The position numbers were made by a program, and so were the translations under genes. From Ophiodon elongatus (taxonomy: Eukaryota; Chordata; Actinopteri; Perciformes; Hexagrammidae): a stretch of DNA of 64,000 nt. The notes under the pieces are model-generated. The model worked only from the letters and a program-made list of their open reading frames with translations. It made no database searches and was not told where the DNA came from. How positions within the stretch are numbered: the stretch's first letter is position 1; every line of letters begins with the position of its first letter. Positions 51,661-64,000 of this stretch are shown one piece after another. The DNA is taken from positions 1,836,501 through 1,900,500 of the forward strand of contig JACSYO010002129.1 of NCBI GenBank assembly GCA_016806645.1. The letters are read 5' to 3'.

Positions 51661-54281
51661 TCTCCTCAGCTGGCTCAAGTCCCCATTCTCCCTGTCAAAG
51701 TGGCAAAGTTTGTCCTCTTTTCTAGCCCTCAGTGCCACAGTGAAATAATGTCCATCTAGTGCATATTATTTCAATGTAGTCCCTTTGTCTCAACGTCAAC
51801 AAATGCACTCCCACTCTGGAAACCCCCGATATGCATCCTAAGGCATGTTTGAATGATAATTGTGTTACCGAGCAGGCCTTAACTTGTTGAGGAAAAAATG
51901 TCTTCGAGGAGTCTATGCTAGAAACACTGTCAACTTTCAAAAATCCAACTTTGATGAAGTCTGAAGACTGCATAAGATCTAAATCTCATTAAAAAGAGCA
52001 GATGGATGCCACCAAAACGCCAAGCTGTTTATACTCTAATATACAAATACTGTACAGCCACATATTAGCACACACACACATTGCAGAAGGACTGATTTGT
52101 CTTTGTTTAAATGAGCAGCATGATGAGTTAAGATACCGTTTTTCCCTTTTTGTCAGATGGAGAAGTTAGATTGTTGCCAGTCTTTGTACCTCATCCCCAG
52201 ACTCATTTGTCTACTTCAGACTCAGGACTCCCAGCTGGTGAAGGAAGGAAAGACAATGATGCCACTTCACCCCTCAGGCCTTGACTCGCTCCTGCTCCTG
52301 CTCCTGCACCCATCCCCCTCTGCCTGCATCTATTCCCCACCTGGCTGCCATTGAGGTTAACATTGGGGGGGTTGAACGCAGGATCACAGACAGGTGGCTC
52401 TTCTTGCGACCCGGATGTACTTATCCCCTGATCCCCAGCAGCCCTGACAGGAAGTGAATCGCTGGCCAAGTGACCTCCCCTGGTGGGCCTTCCTGTCCCC
52501 ACGTTGCCTCTCAGGAGGAAGGAAGGATGCGGTCTGTTGTCCTCAGGCGCCGCTCATTCACTCTCCCCTCCTCAGCCCGACTAGAAAATACAGATTATTG
52601 ATTCCAGGCTCGTCTCTACTCATGCTTTCTTTTTTATTCTCCTTTTCGTCTCTCTCATTTCCCATCTTCTTCTCAGCACCAACTTTATCTCATTTTGACA
52701 TCATTCCTTTCGTATTTCATTGTCTTTTCTGTGTCCCTAAGTAAACACTGCGGACATTGGCAAACCACAACAGCCCCAATTACACTCTGGGGGCCAGCAA
52801 GACATTTGATTTATAATCTTAATTTTATTTATTTCTGGCGCTGACTTGTTTATTTGTGTTATTGTTGTTTTATTGGCCATTTGTTTACATTAAATGTCAT
52901 TCATTTTATGTGGCGATGAAATCCCAAAGTCAGGCTTCTGGGTTTAGTCTGCTCTCAAATGATGTGCATGCACATTGTGAATTACAGGACACCATTTGGT
53001 GGTAGTTAGGAAGAGAGAGAAGGGGACTTCCAGGCAGACAGAGAAAGAAACCTCGCTAACAACATCAAACGCTGTTTGTGTTCTGTCTGCAGTTTAAGAA
53101 CAGGAACTCAAAGCAACAAAAGGTGAGAAGGTCATGGAGAACCTTTGCTAACTGCTCAGTCACACTGATAGCAGCGATGTGCGTGAACAAAAAGATTTTA
53201 ACTCCTGTGAGGTTTCAGTGCTTATCCATGTTTTCTGTCTTGGTAACGCATACAACATCATGAACACATGGTCACACTATTCATTAGATCTGATGATGAA
53301 GGCTGAGCAGGTAGCTCATTGGTCCGTGTCAATGTTGCAGCCACATAATTATGACATTATCAGCCACATTTTGGTCTGTTTCCCTGTATTTGTGTCACTC
53401 ACCTTCAGGTGCTAGACAGCGCCGCCATGTTTACAATGCAGCATAATGCAATGATAGCAAGTTAAAGTCACATAGTAAAACTAAAATATATTATTATCAT
53501 ATTCTGTTTTTTTTGTAAAAGAAATTCATACAAGGTGAAAATATAAATCTTTGAAGTTTGCATACACACCATAAATAATATCCAAAACAAAGCAAACGGG
53601 ATATGAGCACTCCTCTATCAGGTTATGTTATGTAATTGTATTAGGCTATATGTCTAAACAGTGTTTTTTTTACAAACAATAAATAAATAAATAAACAATC
53701 CTTTGAGAAGACTCGGCCTAATTGTGTATTTTAAATTAAATGAAAGAGATCAGACTCAGAGAAGGCATTGGAATAAGATTCAAATTAGAGTAGTCTGTGA
53801 TATCCTCTCTATAAATAACAATTATATGTATAGATTTATAGATCAATTATTTGAAAGATTCAAATATAAAGTGCCATTATAGATTGCTTTAAAATGGGCT
53901 CAAATGCAGCAGTTCAATGGGAACTAGTTGTCTGCGAAAATCATCAAATCAAACATCCAATTTGAACATAATGAAAAAAGATTTGTTATCTCTTCAACAG
54001 CAGTAATTTTTTTAAATTTTACTTACAGGTTTTGCAAATTAAATCAACAAATAAGATTTAAAGTTTATTTTTATAATCATTCCCCTGGTGTCTTCAACAG
54101 AGAAATCAAATGGTTTCTTCTTATTAAAAATGAATCCTATTCATTGTTTAGTAAATGGAAATATAACACGTTCCAAAAGACTTGGGACACACGAGAGAAC
54201 AGCAGGGAGAGAGCGTGAAGTGAGATGTTGTGATCCCACAGGTGTTTCTCTACCCTCTATGATGTGAGTCTGCAACTGCAT
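51660..54281. other. Non-coding desert; nothing recognised
   Basis: No exon seen. A small (AAAT)n lies at 53680-53696. Confidence 0.45.
53680..53696. repeat. Short (AAAT)n tandem repeat
   Basis: About four AAAT units. Confidence 0.85.
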
Positions 54282-54294
54282 TGCCACCTAGTGG
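54282..54294 (-). promoter_or_regulatory. CTCF-like motif (strong)
   Basis: The minus strand reads CCACTAGGTGGCA, a full match to the CTCF core CCASYAGRKGGC. Occupancy is unknown. Confidence 0.45.
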
Positions 54295-55249
54295 AAGAGG
54301 AGGATTACTCTCTTCCGACTGGTGTGATTTAAATGAGTGTTTATTCTGTAAACAGAGGTAGTGTGCACTAGAGAAGCTTAGGCAACATATCTGAGGTAGA
54401 GGAATAAATAACTGAAAGGTGTCTGCCACCATCAGCGATTTTGTTCATCGGCTATTTCAGGTCAGACTGTTGGTCTGCAACTAGGACGTTTTCCAGCCGA
54501 GCAAATCCATCCATTCCTCCTAAAAACATCAGAACCAAACATCGAGCCAGTGAGCTCACATCTGGAGCTTATGTGGGAGATAGACATCAATATGTCAGGA
54601 CTTCAGGCCGTAAGAGGAATCAAGAACGCACATAATAGATAAATCCCTTATCGCTAGAGGCCAGAGACACTGAAAAACGTTGTGTCGGTCGGCCACAAAA
54701 GGAGAGAGAGAAAAAGGAAGGCTGGAGGGAGGGAGGGTAAAAAGAGAGCATGTTGTAAAGGCAAAGGGTGGGTTTGTTTGGCCACATTTTGCTAATTGGT
54801 CTCAATGGTGCAGCTAATGGTTTTAAGTTTATGTCCAAGCTCCACTGAAAAATATGTGGGAACCAATGAAAGGCTAGCTGCTGTGTTTTATGCATTTTCT
54901 TCAATTTGCAAGCTAAGGAGGGGAATTTAAAGTGCAGAAAATTGAAAATGGAGACTGAAATCACCTAATTAAGAGCCACACATAGCACATCCTGTTACTC
55001 CTTCATGTTTTAAACAGATGTTGGGTGAAGTGAATTTGGAACTGTTTCATCCATTACAAGCTATTTTAGGTTTTCACACCCCAAATGTCAAGCTCCCATT
55101 TGAAGATCATGGAAAAACCTTCATCCACTTTGATATCTTCCATGTCTGTCCCTGTCTTTCAACACTATCAGGTTATGAGTGGTTCCTCTCCTGACCCTCA
55201 CCAGTCCAGTTTGTCCATCTTTCATCGACTGTAGCTGAGGCATGTGGCA
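54295..55249. other. Non-coding desert; nothing recognised
   Basis: No exon seen. A purine-rich stretch lies at about 54699-54750. Confidence 0.45.
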
Positions 55250-55400
55250 ACAAAGCTCTGCTGTGGTCAGATGGCATCTGTCCCTTCAATAATCCTGGCG
55301 TTATCGCTACACATCAAAGAGTTAAAGGCTTGCATAATTGAGTTAACGAGTGTGTTTGGTGCGTAATCTGATCCTTTATTCGCTGTGAGGAGTGCGGTCA
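55250..55400. promoter_or_regulatory. Candidate conserved non-coding element
   Basis: Repeat-free segment with TCAATAATCCTGGCG, ACATCAAAGAGTTAAAGG, ATAATTGAGTTAACG and GCGTAATCTGATCC. The ATCAAAG word resembles a TCF/LEF site and AGTTAACG an HNF1-like half. Inference from composition only. Confidence 0.25.
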
Positions 55401-58640
<3,240 letters not shown>

Positions 58641-58920
58641 CAGTGGAGCCCAGCCTCAGGGAGGGGACCTCTACAGTGGGTCATAAGTTAAATCTGAGGG
58701 ATTTAGAGATGTTTAACCAGAACAGAAATAAGAAGAAATGTAGTTCTGCTGCAGTACCTTTCTTAATTGTTTCTCTGTGTTTTTAAAATATTAAATCATT
58801 TTATTTATTCAGCACTTTCAAATGAGGTAACTGCTAACCCAAAAAAATTGTCAAAAGGAAAAAATATATAACTTTTAGGCGTTTTAAGGGATTATAAGAA
58901 AAAAGGTTGGGAACCCTGCT
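58641..58920. mobile_element. Non-autonomous hAT-like MITE, about 280 bp
   Basis: The left end is CAGTGGAGCCCAGCCT (58641-58656). The right end, reverse-complemented, contains AGCAGGGTTCCCAACCT (58904-58920). Both are versions of the familiar CAGTGGTTCCCAACCT terminus of short fish and vertebrate elements. The GACCTCTACAGTGGGTCATAAG stretch inside also fits. The interior is AT-rich and encodes nothing. No clean 8-bp target-site duplication could be read, so the ends may be off by a few bases. Confidence 0.65.
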
Positions 58921-59277
58921 ATACTGCAATAAACCACATTCATTGGTTAACGTAATTAATGGTCCAATGATGTCCATTCTGACATTTTTGGCATAGTCAA
59001 CATGTAATGCTGTGTCCTTCATTAACAGACTTGATATGCATCATATTTTTCATTACTATGTGATAACTGTGGTGACAGAAGTAAAGTTTTTAATCATCAA
59101 GATTATGGAATGAACGTGGAAGTTTACGTATACATCAAATTGGATGACTACCCACCACAAAGGATAAGTACTATAGGTCAAGATAAACACATTGCAAGTT
59201 ATATTGTAAAGATACTCTCTAGGATTTCTTATAGCACACTATAAACAAGCAGTACTAATGCCACTCATTTTCCTCTC

Positions 59278-59280
<3 letters not shown>
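58921..59280. other. Non-coding desert; nothing recognised
   Basis: AT-rich sequence with no feature. Confidence 0.45.

Positions 59281-59335
<55 letters not shown>
59281..59335. repeat. (CA)n microsatellite, about 55 bp
   Basis: Uninterrupted CA repeat. Confidence 0.97.
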
Positions 59336-59337
<2 letters not shown>

Positions 59338-60659
59338 TGTTTCTCTCATTTAAGATGCCTCGGGGAGCGAATACGTGCCAGGCAGTACCAGTCCACTGAT
59401 GGCTGTTCTCGCCAAGGCCTGACAAACAGGGATGCCGGCTGGCAGGATGCCCCCTGCCCCTCCTCACGGCACTCGGGCCACAGGCAGCTGAGAAAAAGAG
59501 CGGCCAACGGATCAACAGTTGCTGTGACTTTGGTTGAGCGACTGGCCGGGCTGCTGCACGCCACCCAGCCCACATTCAGGGCACCTGACCCTGGGTAAAC
59601 TGACAAATGCCTGGCCTTTAGGTCGCCTGCAGATTGATGTGACCCTGAGGTTGTTATGACCTCACTGCATCGGGAGCACACACATCCACACACTTATCGC
59701 CATGCTCCCAGTCACGATGTTTTTCAAGCACCTGACGAAGTGCATTGATCTTACACGCACCCACTCTTTTCAGACTGTTTGACCTATTGTCATGGAGATG
59801 GGGCAGCTCTAAGGAGGCTTGCACCCAGTAAAGAGGGCTGTAATTTGCTCCTAATTAAACAGTTGAAATTATATAATTTGATTCATTCTTCACAGTTGAA
59901 TCAAGCAGTTGATTTATAGTGCATGTCACAGAAAAAAAAAGAAGCTTTAATTAGATTGCTGCCTTGTTAGCTAAAGCAATCAGCTTTATTAGATACAAAC
60001 TGCCTCCACAATCATATATGGTACACAAGTACACATTATAGCCTCACAATGTGCAGTACATGCATCAGGCATATTTAACTCATCTTGACAAGGTTGTTAA
60101 TTTATCTGAAACCAGGGAAGGATTCCAACGGCTTTCTCTATCCACGTCCCCTCTTCCCTCCAAAATGCCCAGCTGTTGTCACAGTAGACAGCTGCTTCAG
60201 TGGTGGAACAAATCTCAGCTGTTGAGGGGAGTTGCACAAGGGGGTGTTGGTGGATTTTGGGGTTTGTATTCCCTCAAACCAATGACACTCCACTCCCTAC
60301 TCTGAGCCGAGTTGGGTGGAGTGTGGAAAAATGCTGACAGATAGCAGATTTAGAGACAGAAACCAGAGGCTACGGCTGTCTGTCTGTTTACAACCAGAAC
60401 TGCTCAGAAACTCTGAACCTGGGAGCTCTGGGGTCAAATAAATGACGTCCCCCGAAAAGTCTATGTCGAATTACTTTTCGCTCCCTGTGCAAATTATAGT
60501 GTTTGGCAGTTGGAAAATAAAAGAGGAATAGCATATGTTGCTTTGATGTTATATTAAGCTTAAATCATATTATTACATCAAAGGTTTACCACAATTAATA
60601 TTTACCACATCAGGATCAGTCGCCAAATCCAGTAAGAGGAACATACTGTCAAATTTCAT

Positions 60660-60770
60660 CCCATAAACATGACTCACAAGCTATTGATTGTTTCTTTCTG
60701 GATTAGCTTTCAATCTGTTTAATTTACATAATAAATGGAGCTGCCTCTTTCAGCCTGGTATTATTAATGA
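60660..60770. promoter_or_regulatory. Candidate conserved non-coding element upstream of rab26
   Basis: Repeat-free AT-rich segment with SOX-like CTATTGATTGTTTC and ACACATTGTAA and homeodomain-like GGATTAGC and ATTATTAATGA. Composition-based inference only. Confidence 0.22.
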
Positions 60771-61542
60771 CACACATTGTAAAGGTCAGAGGTAACACAA
60801 GCTCACTAAACTCTCCTGTTGTGGGGAGCAAACAAGGTCTCCAGGCTATGATCTTTGAGCAGATTCTAATGGTCCCAGACAGTATGGCACTTGATCAGAA
60901 AGGTTGTATTATACTCAAATTTCATATTGCATAACAAACTAGAGGGGGGGGGGGGCAACAGCATCTTGTTACTGGCCACAGAGGATCAGGATCTAACCAG
61001 AATATGCTGCTGTTCTTTGTTGCAAATGTAGTCAATATGTGGACCAGGCTAAAGAGTGACATCCTCCCTGTTACAGAGAGACATCTGAATTGTGTTGTGA
61101 ATTATTGTGAGTGTGGGTAAGAGTCACTGAGAGACCAGTGACCATCGTTTTGACTGTTCTGCTCTGATCACAACCAGCTTGTTGATTGAGGCTGAATGAA
61201 GCTTCCTGTACAGATGCCTACCATTTATGGTAAAGACCGACTGTATATGTAAATAAAATCTATTCAATTGTGTGATTTGCTTCTCATATAGATACATGGG
61301 AAATAGTTTCTTGCTGTTTCCCTCGGGACTTCAGCTATCCTCCACCATACTTGACATAGTTTATTTTTATGTCTAAAACAGTGACCAAATTTGGGAGTAG
61401 TTCTAATTTAGCCTTATTAATTTTTAATATAATCCGTTTTATTCATTTAAGGGACAAAGAGGTTTAACACCAAGACGAACTTGAACTTTACACTGCTGTT
61501 CTAACCTGTTTGATCTGTGACTTCTATCTTATATTCTTATAT

Positions 61543-61555
61543 CGCCCTCTTGTGG
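61543..61555 (-). promoter_or_regulatory. CTCF-like motif (strong) upstream of rab26
   Basis: The minus strand reads CCACAAGAGGGCG, close to the best-bound form of the CTCF motif. It lies about 1.3 kb before the rab26 start codon, where a domain boundary between desert and promoter would be plausible. Confidence 0.45.
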
Positions 61556-62433
61556 TGCATTATTGAAATCACATCCCCAGCGCGTTCTACAGGTTGTTTC
61601 CATTTCCCCCCCCCAAAAAATCTCACATTATATAAACAAAGTTCATGGTATTAGAAACATGTTACTTTGAAGGCTTACATTAACCACGTATTTGGCATAA
61701 ACTTCTGTGGAAGATACCACATATCACATAGAAAGTTTACTTTCTGCTTATTAAGAAGTGAAAGCCATTAAATGAGTTGGAGAAAGTAAATAATTTGTGT
61801 CATCATGAATGTGAAAAAGTAGCGATTATAGGGCTATCGTCATTTAAATATCCACATTGTCACTCTAAAAGAATAGAGCTACAACAGAAAGTAGGAGATC
61901 GCTCTAAATATATCATATATGCTTTATTTTGAATATTTTAAACACGCTGGTTAAATTCCATGAACCAAATTATTGTAAGAAAATATCCATGGAGAAAAAT
62001 ATGAGAAAAAACAACAACTTTTGACTCACACCAGTGTCAGATAAGGATATTAATGCAGCTGTTTTTCAGCACCTCGAACATTGTCCCGTGCCCTCCATCG
62101 CTCCCATAATCATCAATGATAGTCCCTCGGTAGACTAGTATACAGGTCATGCAGTTCCTCGCCGCAGATAACGTTCAGTCACGTGGTGAAAGTTGGCACA
62201 GTCTCTACAACTGAGCCGTATATTCGTCATTGAGGACTACAGTGAGTTTATAATGTGAGGGTGACGCACATATGGGAGACGTTTGCCTTCAGGGCTCTCT
62301 GCCAGAAAGGGTTTAGTTGAACCCCAAAATCATTAGATTTCCCTTAACCTATCTAAGCAGGTTTGTTGCCGCAACCTAATGAGATGTCAAGGGACAACTT
62401 ATCCCATGTGCGAGGATGCAGAGCCCGAGGCTT

Positions 62434-62469
62434 TTCTTCTTCTTCTTCTTCTTCTTCTTCTTCTTCTTC
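62434..62469. repeat. (TTC)n trinucleotide repeat
   Basis: About twelve TTC units, all pyrimidine on the plus strand, about 400 bp before the rab26 start codon. Poly-Ser, poly-Phe and poly-Glu open frames over it are artefacts. Confidence 0.95.
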
Positions 62470-62869
62470 AGGCGCCTCCGGGCTTCCGTGCAAAGTGCAG
62501 CGCCCCTGCGGTCTGATCGTTGTGAAGTCCAGGTGGACTTCTCTGCCACATCTCATCTAATTGGTGTCACCTCAACGCGCACTGATCGAAGCTGTTGTCC
62601 TGCAAGGAAAAGCTGTCAACAGCAGGAAGCGGCTGAACAACAACGGAAGCGAGAGCGGATTTTTTTTTTGGGGAGGGGGGGGTGTTTCCATTTCGGGACA
62701 ATTTCACTCCGACTTTGAGTAGAGAAGGTGTCGGACATGCGTTCAACGCGCAGGTGAAAACAGATCTCCTCTTTCAAGTTCTTCGCTGCAGCAACTTTTA
62801 CGCCTTTCGGAAGATTTGTTTAGTTTGCTTTAGTTACGATTCATAAAGATAGTTTTGAAATCTTGAGAA
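62470..62869 (+). promoter_or_regulatory. rab26: Putative rab26 promoter and 5'UTR
   Basis: The 400 bp before the rab26 ATG are richer in G+C and CpG than the AT-rich desert to the left, for example the GCGCC, AACGCGC and GAAGCGAGAGCGG stretches between 62470 and 62760. I see no clear TATA box near a plausible start, so a dispersed CpG-type promoter is likely. A G-rich run lies at about 62669-62682. The transcription start cannot be fixed from sequence. Confidence 0.45.
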
Positions 62870-63055
62870 ATGTCTCGCAAGAAGGCTGCCAAAGGCAAAG
62901 CCGCGTCCAGCAGCCCGTCTGCGGGCAGCCCCTCCGGGAAAGGCACGGGGAAAGCTGCGAGGAGCAGCCCGGGCATCGTTCAGATGAACGGCGTGGTCCA
63001 TCCCAGCAGACCCTCCGTCAGCAGCAGCAGCGAGTTTTATGACATCGCTTTCAAG
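62870..63055 (+). CDS. rab26: RAB26 small GTPase, first coding exon (5' partial)
   Basis: The ATG at 62870 has A at -3 and an in-frame TGA at 62864-62866. It opens 62 codons ending in AAG at 63055, followed by the splice donor GTAGG, so the intron is in phase 0. The exon begins MSRKKAAKGKA, continues through a Ser/Gly/Lys-rich low-complexity region, and ends EFYDIAFK. This matches the N-terminal extension characteristic of RAB26, after which the P-loop GTPase core follows in exon 2. No exon coding for the expected VMLVGDSGVGKT-like P-loop is visible up to 64000, so intron 1 exceeds 945 bp. RAB26 is a vesicle-associated Rab of regulated secretion and has been linked to autophagy of synaptic vesicles. 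The close relative RAB37 has a different N-terminus. The GTPase domain is outside the window, so identity rests on this exon alone. Confidence 0.85.
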
Positions 63056-64000
63056 GTAGGACGCCTCCATGCATGACCTAACAAACTGCAACACACAGAA
63101 AAAGTGCGCTTTAATTTCTGTCATTTTACACCCCAAATATCTGAGAAATAATGAGGGCAAGGTACAAATTGATGTACATAATGTCACAGAGGTCACTAAA
63201 ACTATGAGCGGAGTGGGACTAACGTTGAATTATCATATGGACACTTTTGGGCTTTTGTTCACCTTTTTTAGGAGGAGAGAAAAAGATACACATAGTATAG
63301 GCTAAATCTGTTTTGTAGCCTTATTCTTTGCCAGTGTCGCATCCTGCTTTTGGCTTTCACTGGCTTTGGCTTTACAACCACCTTTTATTCATTATTAATC
63401 AGCAGCGAGCGCCTGACACCTGCTGTGTCAGTAGAAGATCGATCCTCGAAAGAGCGCACAGCGCCGAGCATCGTGCAACCGGTTGAATGCGTGTTTGTCC
63501 CTGCAGCACACATCACTGGCTTTGCATTAGCGGTGAGCGAACTGTGTGCTTCACCTATAAGCATAGTAGAGGGAACTGTCACATCACCGCAACACAAACA
63601 CAGGTTCACGCCCACCGAGTCTCAGTGTGTACTCCGAGCTTCAAGGGACTTGTGCCACCTACTCCGTGTTTTTGAAGCAGCTGTTTGATGTGAACGCATA
63701 ATGTCTTTGCGATGCTCCTTTTTTTTTTGCAGATGCTCCTTTTGTGAACTGTAGATATACTTCTTTGATCGTTCTTTGTGGGGTGCAGGGACTACCATTT
63801 CTATACAGTACAACATATTTGCAGCCAATAGTCACTTTCTTCAGTTTCAGCCTGGGCTGAAGCAAGATATACCGCCACATTATTACACTTGGTTATGTGA
63901 TCTATCAAGTAGCCGCATGCTCGGGCAGCAATCTGATAAATATGTAATTAAATCCTTTCTAGATAGCTGTTATGTTTAGTTTGCAAGACTGGATGATAAA
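63056..64000 (+). other. rab26: Start of rab26 intron 1
   Basis: This begins with the donor GTAGG after exon 1 and runs to the window edge. No GTPase-domain exon, repeat family or second gene is recognisable. A T-rich run followed by GCAG at about 63719-63732 looks like an acceptor, but the sequence after it does not encode Rab P-loop residues. Confidence 0.6.

Larger units (their letters stand above)
59336..62433. other. Non-coding flank upstream of rab26
   Basis: No exon seen. Contains a G run at about 60943-60954 and candidate elements near 59840-60000 (CTAATTAAACAG, GCTTTAATTAGATTGC) and 60660-60770 (CTATTGATTGTTTC, ATTATTAATGACACACATTG). A CTCF-like motif lies at 61543. A REST/RE1 left half-site, TTCAGCACC, is at 62065-62073 without a good right half. 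Confidence 0.4.

Noticed and set aside
51154..51738. 194-codon open frame on the minus strand
   Set aside because: A large part is a Cys-Val run made by the (AC)n microsatellite.
62065..62073. REST/RE1 site before rab26
   Set aside because: Only the left half TTCAGCACC matches. The right half GGACAGCGCC is absent at canonical spacing.
63719..63800. Possible exon 2 of rab26 after a T-run and GCAG
   Set aside because: The following sequence does not encode the Rab P-loop and soon meets stop codons.

Overview
The window looks like nuclear DNA of a ray-finned fish, probably a percomorph-like teleost. The basis is the near-teleost form of the SOX8 protein, its very short introns, many long (CA/TG)n and (TA)n tracts, and short non-autonomous transposons of kinds common in fish genomes. 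This placement is inference; no species can be named.

Only two genes can be supported. On the minus strand at 16606-18505 lies a complete three-exon sox8 (SoxE transcription factor). Its reading frame joins cleanly across two GT-AG introns to give 467 residues. Upstream of it, at about 18808-18876, is a promoter-like segment with two CCAAT boxes and a TTTTAAAA element. On the plus strand at 62870-63055 lies the first coding exon of rab26, a secretory-vesicle small GTPase. The rest of rab26 is beyond the right edge. The two genes are divergently arranged and their start codons are about 44 kb apart.

Layout: 1-5.1 kb is repeat-rich (two diverged copies of one interspersed repeat, a decayed BEL/Pao-type integrase, a short interstitial telomere-like array, CTCF-like motifs). 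5.1-16.6 kb is non-coding and lies 3' of sox8. 16.6-18.9 kb is sox8 and its promoter. 18.9-62.0 kb is a gene desert holding microsatellites, at least three short terminal-inverted-repeat elements (34.57-34.94, 39.35-39.87 and 58.64-58.92 kb) and several stretches that resemble conserved non-coding enhancers. 62.0-64.0 kb is the rab26 promoter region, exon 1 and the start of intron 1.

The desert most plausibly carries long-range regulatory DNA for sox8, rab26 or both; this is inference from layout and composition. The other open reading frames of 60-190 codons are judged spurious: many lie in (CA)n/(TG)n tracts, overlap real exons in other frames, or lack any recognisable domain. I found no convincing tRNA, rRNA, CRISPR or prokaryote-type system, and no clear sign of an undescribed biological system.
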